A program made the translations under genes and the position numbers. The notes below the pieces were generated by a model. That model worked only from the letters and a program-made list of their open reading frames with translations. It searched no databases and had not been told where the DNA came from. Positions 1 through 12,340 of a stretch of DNA of 64,000 nt are shown in pieces (the first letter of the stretch is position 1; each line of letters starts with the position of its first letter). Source of the DNA: Calycina herbarum (lineage: Eukaryota; Ascomycota; Leotiomycetes; Helotiales; Pezizellaceae); NCBI GenBank assembly GCA_001414485.1, contig LLEY01000049.1:186001-250000 (forward strand). Reading direction: 5' to 3'.

Positions 1-1359
1 CCCTTGACGGTAGCCCTGTCTCGTTCAGTTTGCTCTTTCCAGTTGTCGACGAGCTCTTGTACTAATTGGAGATCCTGCCTTTTACACTGGATTCCGAGCA
101 CAAAATTTCCTTCATAGACATCATCGGAAGGAGTGGCATCTTCCTGGATGAGTCTTTGGGGCCAGATTTGGACAGAGGGTCTGCTAGGGATGCTCCTTTC
201 GAGACCTAAGTTGCGTTAGAAGTTTCATACACCAGATGAAAAAATGCAAGCACTTACGGTCTTTTAGTTTTATCAACTTCCGTTGTACCATCAACAGCCA
301 CTGGGCTCCTTTCATTTGCGATACACCAGAATAGGTGACTTGAACGCGAATGGTATGAGGAACATTCCATTTCTTGTTCAACGGTAAAGAGTTCAGTTCC
401 AATAACATGTTGTCCCAATCTTCGGTTCTAAAAGATTCGTATTTCGCTGGATGTGTGGAGGCCAATAGAGGATCAATTTTGTATGCATCCTGCTTGAAAA
501 ACAGGTTGATAAGTGCAGTTGAACTTGGATCTCCTACTTCTCCAGCAACAACGAGCTTCGGATCATTCTTCTGGTACTCTTGAATAATTTTGAAGATCTG
601 GTTATCTGGAAGATCTTTCGCAAGGCCTCGGATAGCTACCCATCTTTTAATATATGAATAAGCTGTCCGAATGGCTGGGAATTTATCCAGGTTCTCGTGA
701 ATTTCCGAGCCGCGTTGGATCATTTTTATAACATCCTGAACTGCCTGAGGGACACGATTCTCGGGATCTCTCAAGAAAGAACCCGATGCATTTGTAACTG
801 TAGGATGTCTACAAATGTCAGCGTCTGCCCAAAAAGAAGAAGTATAGTCCTCTTACTCTCGAACAAGTACATCACAACGAATGTATCTGATCTCAAAAAG
901 CTGATTTTGAAAACAAATGACAAATTTTGGCTCTGACGACTGCTCTGCTTCATAAACGACCAATTTCCCCCAATTTTTCTCGTTCTGCTTTTGGACGATA
1001 TCCCAAAACATATCGATATAATTCTCTGGTGAAATGTTTCCGAACACGATGCATTTTAGAGGTTCTTCTTCAAATGGCTCTAACTCCAATGCGAGAGCGT
1101 GGATTGGTGAAAAAGAAAGGCATGGAAGTGCAGAATCTCGCGCTTTACTGGCGCTGATGGGCCCTGGCTCGTTGACATCACCAGCGATATCACTAGACGA
1201 TCCTGTCAGAGAATTACGGAAAATTGTGGTAAGCTCGTTGAATTTTTGCGTCGTGTTTGATGAGAGGGGTTTCTTCTTCTGGCGATGGGAGAACGGTATC
1301 AAATCTTGAGCCGTTGGTGATGTAGAGTATGAAAATGATCCGTGATGTAGGTCCGCCAT
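1..1359 (-). CDS. Poly(A)-polymerase-like nucleotidyltransferase-fold protein, partial (C-terminus off the window)
   Basis: Three exons read in frame: 1359-857, 808-258 and 205 to beyond position 1, with introns of 48 and 52 bp. The start is ATG at 1359 (MADLHHGSF). About 170 residues of Ser/Thr-rich and alpha/beta sequence lead to a strand reading KFVICFQNQLFEIRY. Next comes a helical region with FPAIRTAYSYIKRWVAIRGL, which resembles the central domain of poly(A) polymerases (LRAIKLWAKRRG type). After that come AQWLLMVQRKLIKL and VQIWPQRLI, as in the RNA-binding domain. I did not find a clear GS-x9-DxD catalytic signature, so the protein could be a degenerate, non-catalytic relative. It is not an obvious orthologue of the essential nuclear enzyme. 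The gene model is firm; the function is tentative. Confidence 0.5.
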
Positions 1360-4300
1360 TGTTTCTGTCGTTTTAGGGGTTCTTGCAAATGTGATAGGAT
1401 AAGGATGTCGCGATGTGAACGCGACAGTGAGATTTCAATAAGAACTTGAGATTTAAAGGTTTGAAATTTAAAAAGCGAGCAATTAATAATTAATAAAAGA
1501 AACAAAATCACTAAACCAAATACCCTGAGTCACTCGCCGAAATCGTTGTTTCTCTCGTGATTGAATATTCGAGTCGTCAATGCGACGAGGCTGCGCCCAC
1601 ATGCTCTGACATCTCGAGTGACTCAACGCAGTGGCGCTTCCCACTGGGCCCTATCAACTTGAAGTGGAAGCTATATTCAACAATTTTAAACTCGTAATTC
1701 GAAATAGACCAAGAAAACTTCAACACTGAAAACCACCCTCACGATTAAAAGTGAGGAGGCTGGGGCAGCCAGGTCAATGAGGAGAAGGTACCGTGCATCT
1801 TCCTCTCTTACCTTGGCCTCAACCTCAATTTCGCGCTACCATGACGAGAGCGAAAGAAGTGAACACACCCAGAGCATAAACCTCATCCCTCGTATCTCCT
1901 TCATATATAATTTCTTGGGGTGGCTCTACGGAGACGGAAAAAACGTCCGAAGCCCTTCTTGCGCAGAACCCCATCATTACTACTCCGTACATAAGTTTAT
2001 CTAAAAGAGCTCAGAAAAATATCCAAAAGACCTAAAAAGAATCTCTTATAGCTAAATAATCATTGAATAAAGTTATATCTTTTTTGATGATTGTGTTATG
2101 GTTTTATTTCTAATTTAAGCTTATTTTTCGAGGGAGGAAATTCCGTAGAGGGGTGGTAGGGGGCGGAGAATCGAACTCTACTGGCCCTTCCTTCGTGCCA
2201 CCCAGTGCACGAACGAGCCTGTGGCTTGCGTGCGAAAAAAGTTATCTAATCAAATATAATTGTCTATTCAAAAGCACTCACTCCCTGAACTTGCGAAGGG
2301 CCAGTAGAGTTTACGTGCCACGCCTACGATTAATATCTCTTTCTTCTACACACGCTTCAAATGCGGGCGAGCAGCCCGGGAAGAATTCAGATATTACTTT
2401 AGATGTTCAAGGTAATCCTGGCGGAACATATTCCCACCTTGAAGTTTGATGAGTATCGGACGTGGTTGTGCCATACTTTGGAAGTTCAAATTGTTTTCGT
2501 ACCATACCACTCAACAAATTTCATGAAGTTAGGTAGGAGGGCAGCGTATTTGTTACCAGGAAAGATGACCCCTTCTCCCAGAAAAAGAACGCATCCGCGT
2601 GCTCACTCAAGCCACCATCAAGTGGTACTAGTATAGGAAATAAGAAGCGAAATTCTTACAGCAACAACCAATGGCTGGAGGCCGTTCGGTGCCTGGCCAA
2701 GATCACTAACTTTATTTGCAGCACCATACAGCCCCCTCAGGGCCGTAAACTTTCAGCTGAAGTCGTGTAACTCTTTCGCCCGAAACATGCAGCCACCTTA
2801 GAATCCTGCGCAGTTGTGCACCTTCCGGCGAATCATAGTCCTCATACATTGGCTGCCCTCAACCGCTTCCAAACTCTCCTTCCTCCACTTGACGGCACCA
2901 CAGAGAGCAGAGAACGGAAGGCATCGACTCGAGACACGTCCAGCGTATAGATCCACCCCCGGGATTTCCTGCCATTTATATATATACTAACCGGCCGACG
3001 CAGAACCGGAGAAGCTCGTTCACCTCCTCGTCGACACTTCTCAACACGACCTCGATCCTCACCTCAAAATTTGCTCTCTCACCTCCAATTGACCCCTAAG
3101 CCGACCACTAGTTGCGCCTTCCCTCTTATCTCTACCTCGCGCTACTATGACGAGAGTAGAGAAACGAAGGCACGACTCTGGTCCTCCTTTACAAAGCTCC
3201 CCCTTCGGTTGTGGGGGCGTGGGGGCGGGTTTCAAACACCCCTTCTGCGTGCGCTTCGGATGGAATCTTTCTGCGGACGAAAAAACACGTCGGGTGTTTG
3301 TAATTCTATTCTATAGATCAGTAAGACGCTCTGAGCGGTGGAAACGCCAATTTTTGCTAAGTGGCAAGAAACGAAAGGTTGTCGCCAATAGCATGGCTGG
3401 AAAATATTCAGGTCCTCTTCGTTTAAAATCGCTTTTTGATTCAGAGTAGCACTGGTCCACCACAGGCATGACAAAGAAACACTCCGCCCAGTCCGTGAGA
3501 GTTTTCTGGGTTTGTTAGATCCTCTATTCCATCCTTTCATTTCAAACTCTCATCAATTAGCTTGATTGTCTCACTCTCGTACGAACGGTAGTATTTAGAT
3601 GGAATATCCATGAATTTCGCACATGCTATATGTTTGATATGTCTTTCCAGTTGCTTTTGCTGCGCACAATCTCCTCGCTCTTGGGTTTTGCAAAGAACCG
3701 ATAAGAATCGGTTAACCGCTAGACTACATTCACAGCCTGGGCGTACCTACCTAGATATTTGGACGGCCAATAGCCTAGGCAAGCCATTTGGCCTATTTGG
3801 GGCAACGATTATCCTCTCTCAAATTTTGATCAAGCACTCTTTGCAACGTCTAACGGTACTCAGGTTGGACTAAAACATTTCCTATCGAATTACCGATACA
3901 GTTTCATCGACCTTTTTTGCTTCCACGTTCTGATAAAAAGGAGTTCTGCTGTCTTCCTTACTTTATGGCTAACTTGGAAGAAACCTTCCAAGACATGGCA
4001 TATACCAAGTATGTTCTTGCTATTTCAATTACAGAAAGAAAGGAAATCCCAAGTATATACTGGGTAAACAGATGTAGCTTAGAGTTATTCTTATGCAAGA
4101 GCACTCCTAGCAGTCTTGCTCTCTGGTTCTCATGTTACATGGGTAGCCAACGGATTAAACCCCTCCCATAAGGGGACGGCAGTACGGAGGTAACTTCGAG
4201 TGTGGTGACAGCAGCAGAAACAAAAATTTGAATAAACGAACCGGTAAACATTTTCGTGAAATCCAATCTGTATATATCGAAGTGTCTGAGATATATTTTG

Positions 4301-4451
4301 ACATGTGATTCTGCGGATGTGAAAGACAGAAAACTCGCATCTTGTGTTTAGTCTGACAGGTTTGTTGGCTTGTTTTTGGGTCATATCTGGACACGGGGTT
4401 ATGTACACTTACAGAATTAGATAGGTATTCGTAGGACAAAGTTCGAACACG
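1360..4451. other. 3.1-kb region without a convincing gene
   Basis: Only short open frames of low quality occur here, with no splice-linked homologous protein. Visible structure: a 16-bp inverted repeat at 2174-2189/2296-2311; a shared 18-19 bp sequence (cgcgctacyatgacgagag) near 1830 and 3150; an AT run near 2980; and a G-rich stretch at 3205-3230. The region upstream of 1359 should hold the promoter of the first gene. Confidence 0.5.
2174..2311. repeat. Inverted repeat, 16-bp arms, 106-bp spacer
   Basis: The arm aactctactggccctt at 2174-2189 is matched perfectly by its reverse complement at 2296-2311. The word cgtgcca follows each arm (about 2194 and 2314). On the minus strand the left arm reads into GAGTTCGATTCTC, which resembles an RNA polymerase III B box, but no A box or tRNA fold is apparent. 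It may be a remnant of a small mobile element. Confidence 0.45.
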
Positions 4452-4601
4452 TTACATGACAGACGAGCAGGGTTTTAAAGAATCAATGAGACTAAAAGGA
4501 ACCCACAGAGAGGAGAGAGCCGCCTGGACCTCGTCCATATCGTCAAGATCTTGGAAGAAGAAGGATTTGATAAGAGGAGGAAGACCGCGTTTCGAAGACA
4601 T
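4452..4601 (-). CDS. Possible 49-residue small protein
   Basis: An ATG at 4601 opens a 49-codon frame (begins MSSKRGLPPLIKSFF) ending at a TAA at 4452. It is moderately hydrophobic toward the C-terminus. A TATA-like run (tttttatatatattt near 4676-4690 on the plus strand) lies about 80 bp upstream of its start. I recognise no family, and an overlapping frame (minus, 4475-4666) is equally open. This is listed as a possibility only. Confidence 0.15.
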   Translation of the reverse strand: MSSKRGLPPLIKSFFFQDLDDMDEVQAALSSLWVPFSLIDSLKPCSSVM

Positions 4602-5192
4602 CGCGGGTAGCTGTCTATATTGAGATGATCAAACCTGACTCGTGAAATTTTAGGATTGGCCGCCACACCAATCTTTTTATATATATTTCACGCAGGTTGG
4701 ACGTGCTTGGCAATGCAGCACAGCCGCCACCTTCTTTCCTTTTTTTCGAGAGCCGCAAGCCCTAGATCCTTACCGCTTTCAAATTTAATACAAGCTGACC
4801 ACAAATTGTACATAGAGCGACTCCCAGGGAGCATTCTTGGTACTGAGGACCTTTTAACTGCCTCGCTTGGGTCCAAAATTCTCCTTTTCCGAGTGTCATC
4901 TCTTTTTACAGGATAATCCTACCAATGGACTCCCAATTCAATATTGGCTCACTCTTTTTGATCCTCAATCTGACTGTAAAGCATAAAAGAGGCTGAAAAG
5001 TCTAGTGCACGAGCCAGGTGGAAAAAGGGGGGTCAAATACGGTTAATGTTGAGATCACGTATAAAGAGCTTTGTCTTTCCGTTCGCAAAGAGCACTTCTC
5101 CCAACTTTCACATTCCAAAGTACTTCTCTATTGTTGCAACCAAGCTCCTCAGCTAGCCCTATTATTGCACCGACCTATCATTTTTTTCCGTC
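4602..5192. other. Intergenic, promoter side of the secreted-protein gene
   Basis: No supported gene. The sequence just upstream of 5193 is pyrimidine-rich (ctattattgcaccgacc, then a T run), as is common before fungal start codons. Confidence 0.4.
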
Positions 5193-6151
5193 ATGCTCCG
5201 TACAATCTCGCTTGTTTTGCTCGGCTTAGCCGCAACCCTCACCTCTGCTACACCAGACAAATTAGAGGACCTCGAAAAATTCGGACTTTCAGACGACATG
5301 AGCATAGAAGAGTTCATGAATGTTAAAACTAGGGTCGCTGCTCAACTCACTCGCCGGGCTGACCAAAACACATTCAACAACGGCCTTCCAGGATGCGATG
5401 ACGAAGGCGACCCTAGCTACGTGTCAGGTACAAGCAAGTACACTGATGGTGTCGGCATCGAGATTGATCGGGAATCGAATTGCGACAACGGCAAGCCCAG
5501 CAGGCAGCATTGCTGGACTGACATATTCTACGTCAATCATCAAGTCGAGTATAGCGATTGTAAGTACTTACCTGACAACTCAACACCCCTGCAGTCAGCT
5601 AAATTACCACTCAAGGGATCAACACGAGACACGCGATTGACTGCAGCACAACAAGTTCATGCTCCAAAATCGACGTAAACTTAAACCAAACCTGCACAAC
5701 AAACACCCAAAGCGTGGATGACGCAATTCAAGTATCCGTGGAAGCCAAGCTCAACTACTTCAAAGAGGTTCTCGACTTCGGTGTTGGTCTCACCCATACA
5801 CACAACGTTGGCGGTTCACGCTCGACTTTGACATGCACCACCGATGCGGATCAAAGTTCCTGTGTCTGGGATGATAAAAACTGTCATAATATCTGGAAGG
5901 CCAAGCGAAACCGTAGGATTCATGGATACGCACGTCGTTCTTGCGATACTCCACGTGATGGAGCGAAGATTAATATGCCTAACACGGAACGACGGGGGGA
6001 TGGCTACTACACTGTTGGTATGCTTGATTTCTGCGTGGTATATCCACTTAGCCAGATTGCTGGTTGTGCGGCTAGTTGCTCGGATATTGACTATCCTAAA
6101 CCCAAGCCTGGTGATGAGCCGTTGTTTCCAATAACGGAAAGTTGGGTGTGA
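5193..6151 (+). CDS. Secreted cysteine-rich protein with signal peptide and Kex2-type site
   Basis: Two exons, 5193-5559 and 5616-6151, give 300 residues. The donor at 5560 (gtaagt) is clear. The acceptor at 5615 (ctcaag) is chosen because the better-looking cag at 5594 leads straight to an in-frame TAA. Residues 1-19 form a signal peptide (hydrophobic core ISLVLLGLAATL). A dibasic RR at 54-55 suggests removal of a propeptide of about 35 residues. The mature part has about 14-15 cysteines and alternating beta-like sequence (around VSVEAKLNYFKEVLDFGVGL). It ends in a Pro-rich tail. I recognise no family. The secretion route is a reasonable inference; an effector, antimicrobial or surface role is speculation. 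Confidence 0.65.
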
Positions 6152-7674
6152 GTTATTATTCAAAATAGACGAGTGGTGAGCGTTGGGTGTCTTTTCTTGT
6201 CTTGTTTTTTATTTCGGTTTTTCTGTTTGAATATCAACAACTACTTTCATCCCCAAACCACCCCTTTAAACACCCCCCCCCCCCCCTCTATAAATTGGAT
6301 AGATTACTATAAAATTCAATACCGTAACATAGTTAAAAGCATTATTGAGAAGGCGTTGAGAATACAGGAGAAATTCCTTTGGGAAGAAGAAGGGCGTTTT
6401 TACATCCGATATGAGAGAAAAGATAAACAAGAATCAAGTATCACACATTTAGAATTTAGAACTCAAAATTTTATCGATAGTAGATGAGAGATAGTCTATA
6501 AGTTTCTACTTCCGTGAAATACACTATATATTTATTACACGTTATAAGGTATGAGATAATAATAACAATTATTTATTTCTCCAGCTGTCTTTTCAACTAA
6601 AACTATAAAACTCAGCTCTTAAAATATTACCTCTTGATTAGCCGACGCTTATAACTTTCTGGCGCAACTAGTCGATCGCTTAGCTAGATAAACCAAGAAA
6701 TCTTCCGGCCAGAAATAGTCCAGTTGGTCCGGAACTCAGGTTTACTTATATGGCTCTTCAATAAATCGTTAATTTTATTATTTTGACTACTCCTTCTTAA
6801 CTTATTCGGAGAATGAACTAAGAAATATTGGGACTGTAATATGTACAGTACGAATAGATATCAATTTTGTAGTTAGCTCGGTGCTCTTGTATAAGAATTT
6901 TATATTACAGGCTGCTGTATGCTATATACTCTGTTGGGCCTGCTCATTCTAGCCCTCGTTGTCATGTACTACTCTCTTTATTTTCATCTTTTTTTTTTTT
7001 ACATAACCTCTCACCATAATAATTGTTTCCAAAAGTGTGACAATTCCAACCCTATTTATGCATTCTCGAAATTCATGGTCTTGGCCCTCGCTTCTTATCT
7101 AATGGGTTCCATGCAACCATCAGCCCGTCTGGGGTAATGATGTGCATACAATGCTACCTTGCTGGCAGTGCGAGTCGTCTTGCTTTTCTGTCAATGGTTG
7201 GCTGTACTCGGGTTGTGTATATGAGTTTCGCACCTGAGTTTCGAAGGATTGCGATGTATCAATTTGGTTCCCGTTACCTGCTTTGGTCCTCTAGCTTCTT
7301 TTCTCTCACAAGACTTCGAGATAATATCAAATATCTACAGCATGTTCCAAATATTTTTTTTCTCTGGAGAAAGAAAGGTAAGGCTGCATGTATTGTTGCC
7401 CATGAGATTCTGCCTAACATATAGGATGCAACCCCTCCATCCCCTCTTTCATATTACCTTACTCTCTTGGCTGTCTCTATGCCGCATGGCGGCGAATGGA
7501 CAAAAAGCTGTGGAACACACCCCTTAGGTTCTGTGGAAATATCCCGCCCCCTCTAACTTTTGCTTATGCCAGCACCACCCAATTTTTCCCTTATATTTCC
7601 CTCTGTCCTGCAGAGCATCAATCAGCAAACCCATCTATCTCGTACAAACACCTCCAAACGCTGCGTAGAAGACC
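6152..7674. other. 1.5-kb AT-rich region without a convincing gene
   Basis: It contains a run of 14 C (6273-6286) and AT-rich, stop-dense sequence. Short open frames at 6919-7137 and 7137-7424 are hydrophobic but have no recognisable homology or splice continuity. The last 150 bp are presumably the promoter of the membrane-protein gene. Confidence 0.4.
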
Positions 7675-9123
7675 ATGTTGCAGCAAATGGATCTTTCCTC
7701 CATCGCGGCTCGTCCCCCGCCTTTGGGGGTTAAGTCAAATTTCGACAATCCGGTGACGAGAGAATTTGAGACACATGTTTCTATGGGGCTATGTTTGGGG
7801 ATTACCCTTGTCTTTGTGCTTTTGAGATGTTATGTTAGAATTGCTTTAAATAAATCTTGGGCCTGGGATGACTGTGAGTTGATGGGCACACTTTTAGGTT
7901 CACAATACTAATGATATTCTAGCGTTTTGTCTAATAGCATTTGTGAGAAACTCCCTCTGTTTTGTTTATGTTTTGTTCTAATTACTTCGCCGTGGAACAG
8001 TTTACCATTACAGGATTTTGTATCGTGACATTTACACGTACGTTAAGATCACAACTTGATATTGTACGCTGCAGCTAATCAGTCACAGTCACTGGACCCA
8101 GAAAATGGCTCGGAGCCCATATGTGGGATATTCGAGTGACGAGTTTCACAAAAAGCGTCTCCCAGGTATGTACATCATTGTCTTCTCCCGTGGTCAAAAA
8201 TTGGTAAATTAACATCCGCCTTACAGCGCATTCTAGCCACCATCAATTTATATCCCGTTTCTGCATTGTTCGCAAAACTCTCGATCTTCTTCCTTTACCT
8301 CCGCCTCTTCAGACCTAATCGTCTAACCCGATATCTCAACTATGTCGGCATTGTCCTCTGCCCTATATTCTACACCATAACTATCATCATCAACTGTGCA
8401 TATTGCATTCCCCCTAAGGGCCAGCCCGACACCGACTTAGTTTGGTCCATGCGCACCAGGTATTGTTCTGGGTATATACGCAATGCCGTAATCGCACAAT
8501 CGGCGTTTGGTACATTGAGTGATATATACTTGTTGGTTATACCAATCCGGATGATCTTCAATCTGAGTCTCCCAATGGGGAAAAAAATAGGCGTTAGTGC
8601 AATACTCCTAGTTGGGCTGCTGTAAGTTATCCCGTTGTTTACATCTCCGCATAACCCGAGAAGGCCGTCTTCTCTCCCTCCTCCCCTTTCCCCCTTCTAG
8701 TTGTCTAACAATTCTCTAATCTTTCCACCCAGAGCCATCGCATGTTCAATCGCCAGTCTCGTCTACCGAGTCACAGTATACAACAATACCACTGATGCAC
8801 TATGGGCCACAACAACTCTCTATATTCTTTCCTCCGCCGAGATATGCGCCGGGATTATCTGCGGCAGCACACCAGTTCTAGTAGCGCTCTTTCGTTCTAA
8901 GAAACCGTCTACATATCCGACCACTGGAAATCGCTATTTTAGATCAGGATTCACGAGATCAGCTTCCAGTGGAGCGAGAAGATTCACGGAAGCTGAGACG
9001 GGAAGTGCAGAAGTATTGCGTGGTGCCATAGGGGATGGACATGGCAAAGGTGAGCTTGGGAAGGTGGTTAGTGAGGAGTGGGTGGATATGGAACATGGCC
9101 GGAGAGGAAGTGGAGGAGATTGA
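7675..9123 (+). CDS. SAT4/rhodopsin-fold integral membrane protein (PTH11-like group)
   Basis: Six exons join in frame: 7675-7873, 7923-7942, 8001-8037, 8089-8165, 8227-8621 and 8733-9123, giving 372 residues. All introns are GT-AG and 49-111 bp; two internal exons are tiny (20 and 37 bp). Family marks are the WAWDD motif after the first membrane helix, WLGAHMWDI, then ALFAKLSIFFLYLRLF and a final helix (ALWATTTLYILSSAEI). Seven hydrophobic segments fit the fungal rhodopsin-like SAT4 family. The cytoplasmic tail of about 90 residues is hydrophilic. Members are plasma-membrane proteins, some thought to act as receptors; ligand and role are unknown. No retinal-type lysine is claimed. Confidence 0.85.
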
Positions 9124-9753
9124 ATGGGAAGGAATTCGCAATGCGTGGGTAGCGCTTTGCAGAGGCCACTTTCGGTCTTGGGTATCTTGCGAATCAGTAG
9201 AAGGCGTTTGGGAATAAAAGGGAATTGTTAGTCAAAGCAGGCCTGTTTCTAGGGGGACAGTAAACGAGTGCTGGGGTGATAAACATTCTGTAAGGATTCC
9301 ATATTTTATGTTCAATTGGAATCTCAATCTCTTAACTCCTCCTTATACTAAAGTAAGAATATTCAACGTTCAATTTGTACCAGCTGAGCCAGCTTGGACT
9401 TGAAGCCAGTGTAATAATCGAGTTCCAACTTAATTATCATCGGGATAGCTTTCTGGGAAATTCGACATTTCAATCCAAGGATCCAATATTCGCAAAGACA
9501 TTGTTCTTCATATTACAACCCAACCCGAGTTGCATGTCGGTCTTAATTGAATCGTGCATCGAAATTCCAACCAAATAAGCAATCGTTTACAGCACAAATG
9601 AAAAGTCTTCCAAGACGATTCCCATATGCACCTCGATGTCAGCTTCTCACCAAAATACCATCAACCAACATGTTACATGAGTTTGCAAATCCCCGCACCC
9701 CATTTATAAATTAGCACTTGTTCACATAACAAGTACCTTTAACTGTACGAATA
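9124..9753. other. Intergenic, nothing recognised
   Basis: About 630 bp of AT-rich sequence between the SAT4-type gene and the oxidase pseudogene. No supported gene or repeat was seen. Confidence 0.4.
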
Positions 9754-11500
9754 ATGAGACTCTGTATATCAATATTTCTAATCATCAACTTATTCTGGTC
9801 ACCACAAGCAATGGATACTCCCCAAGAATTTCAAGGAGTGGGAGGATATTCTCCAACTTTGTCCCACATTGTGAGTTCTCCCTCTCCCTCTCTCAATATA
9901 GCTCAACATTTAACCATACCTCTTCGCAGTGTGCGGCCCTCTACAAGGCACTCCCAGAGAAAGTCACGCACCCAAACAGCATAGCCTACACCCAATACAA
10001 ATCCTCCTACTGGTCAAACCAAGAAGCAGATCTAGAACCAGCTTGTATCATCTCACCAACCACCACAGAAGAAGTGTAAAAATCTTAGCATCAAACAAGA
10101 ATGTGCAATTCGCAATTCGTGGTGGAGGACACACTCCATTCGCTGGAAGTGCCAGTATTTCAAACGGCGTGGTGATCGATATGCGAGCTATTAAAGAAGT
10201 TACAGTCAATGAGGACCAAACAATTGCTTCTGTTGGGGCGGGTGCTGTTTGGGGAGATGTGTATTTGAAGTTAGATGGTTTGGGACTGACAGTTGTTGGT
10301 GGACGTGGATCTACTATTGGAGTCGGAGGGTTAACTACTGGTGGTAAGTTATACCTCCAGATACGATAGACAAGAGTACTAATGAATATCCTCAGGTGGA
10401 ATATCCTTCTTCTCCCCCCGCAAAGGCTTCGCCTGCGACAACGTCCTAAACTACGAAATCGTCCTCGCATCCGGCCACATCACAAATGCGAACTCCATCG
10501 AAAACTCCGAGCCCTTCGTAGCTCTAAAAGGAGGATCAAATAACTTCGGAATCGTCACTCGTTTCGATCTCTCCGCCTTCCCTCAAGGCAATTTCTAGGG
10601 TGGTATGATAATTTAGGACGACTCGGCATCTTTGAAGCTCCTTTCTGCTTTTGTGGATTCGAATGTTGTGGATTATGATGAGTTTGCGGCTTTGATGTTG
10701 AGTTTTTCGTTCGTGGCTGAGATGGGGTTTGTTGTTAGTGGAAATTTGGAGTATACGAAGGAGGTAGTGGAGCCGGAGACCTTTAAACCGTTTGTTGAGA
10801 TACAGCCTCAGTACAGTAATACGATGAGGATCTCGAATCATACTGATTTCGTTACTCAGTTCGTGGAGCATCAGGGCAAGGGACGGAGGTATTTTCCCTT
10901 GCATCAGCACTTCAAACCAGCCCTCTGGTATCCGCCAAGAAAGAACGGAAACTAACACACTCCCCAAGACAACTATACATAACCTCAACAGTCCACTCTT
11001 CCCTCCCCTTCCTCACCAAAATCTACACACACTTCAAACAAATTCTCCCCCAATACAACTCCATCCCCAACTTTCAAGCAACCCTAACAATCCAACCCCT
11101 TCCCCTCCCTATGCTCACCAAAACCAGCAACAGTCTAGGTCTCCAAAACACAACGGAACCACTAGTCCTCGTCCTCCTCTCCTTCACCTGGGACAATCCC
11201 ATTGATGACGAAAGCATCACAGCATTAGGGAAAGAATTAGATTCCTGGATCTTGGAAAAAGCAAAGGAGGAGGGGGTATGGAATGAATGGGTGTATTTGA
11301 ATTATGCTGCTAGCTGGCAGGATGTTATTAAAGGGTATGGTGAGGAGAATGGGGAGATGTTGAGGAGGATTAGTAGGAAGTTTGATGGAGAGGGGGTATT
11401 TCAGAGGCAGGTTGGGGGGGGGTTAAGTTGTTTGTTTGAATGGGGGATGGAGGGAGAGTGGGATATCAAAAGGCATTTTTCTTCTCGAGACCGTTTGTGA
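9754..11500 (+). pseudogene. FAD-linked oxidase (BBE / 6-hydroxynicotine-oxidase type), broken
   Basis: The frame starts MRLCISIFLIINLFW (signal-like). It runs through an intron (about 9870-9929) into SSYWSNQEADLEPACIISP, then loses frame near 10077. The FAD domain follows in the next frame: FAIRGGGHTPFAGSAS, where the His is the usual covalent-FAD residue, then [13 protein letters not shown] after an intron at 10344-10395. Two in-frame TAG codons lie near 10600-10612, the first where Trp and the second where probably Gln is expected. Another frame change occurs near 10885. A final one in the G-run near 11420 makes the frame read past the family's usual GGFKLF ending. At least five lesions make this a decayed gene. 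Intact relatives oxidise sugars, alkaloids or secondary metabolites. The two stops are both C-to-T/G-to-A type changes. Confidence 0.8.
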
Positions 11501-12340
11501 CATATGCATACTCTCCACTTGGATATTTTGACGGCGATGTCATTCGTTGCTCGAAGAAAATCCTCAACTACCGGTAGAACGACGAGAAGCATGAATGTAG
11601 GTCTAGACTGCTCGGCAATAGACTTCACATACTTTAGTGCAGCAGGCGATCATTTCCTCCTTAACCAACATAGACACGAACTGGCAACCTCACATCGTTC
11701 TCGCAAATAGGGCCGACAGAGGAGAAGCAAGACATGCGAAAAGAAATCACTCCACCAAATACGACGGAATTTGGTTCGTGTTCGGAATTCCATGACGAAA
11801 CCAGAAAGTTAAAGTTTACCCCCTGATCGTCTGTAGGAGTCTCGTGGTGCTATCCTGCAGAAAAGTATCTCCACGCGCAACTGTCTAAATTCGTTCAAAA
11901 AGCGACGGAATTTGTACAGCCCCTTTGCCTGGCCGCACGAACTATCACAGATTGAATAGGCCATTCCAGCCTCCGGAAGTCCTATTTACCTGGGGGATCG
12001 CGAAATGAATGCGAGCTTCCAGAAAGCAGGGAATCCTCTCCAACAAATCGCGGATTTCAGAGGCCAACCGCATTGAGCAGGCGCCTCGAAAAGCACACAA
12101 CACCACCCCCTCAGAAATCCAAACAACCAAGCAAACAATCTAATCTCTCAAATCACGAAGACAACCCCCAAGACCTCTCAAAACATGATTATCCAAAGAG
12201 GCTATGCAACGAGAAATCACTCGTTCCCCTTGCCACCCCCCCCAACCAGATGGGGAAGCCAAGCTGACAGCGAGAGGGATTTCTTGTCAAATGAGCGGGA
12301 AATGAGCGGAGGTCTTGGGGGTCTTGGACTCGATGAAGAA
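11501..12340. other. Intergenic between oxidase pseudogene and pacC upstream region
   Basis: No supported gene. Open frames on both strands are short and of unbalanced composition. Confidence 0.4.

Noticed and set aside
2150..2240. tRNA gene on the minus strand
   Set aside because: A T-loop-like GTTCGAT is present, but the stem does not pair, and no anticodon arm or acceptor stem could be drawn.
1777..3316. Duplicate gene suggested by the shared SRY(H/Y)DES translation at about 1830 and 3150
   Set aside because: Similarity is limited to one 18-19 bp word; the rest of the two frames is unrelated.
5560..5594. Shorter intron in the secreted-protein gene ending at the cag at 5594
   Set aside because: It would put an in-frame TAA a few bases after the junction; the acceptor at 5615 keeps the frame open.
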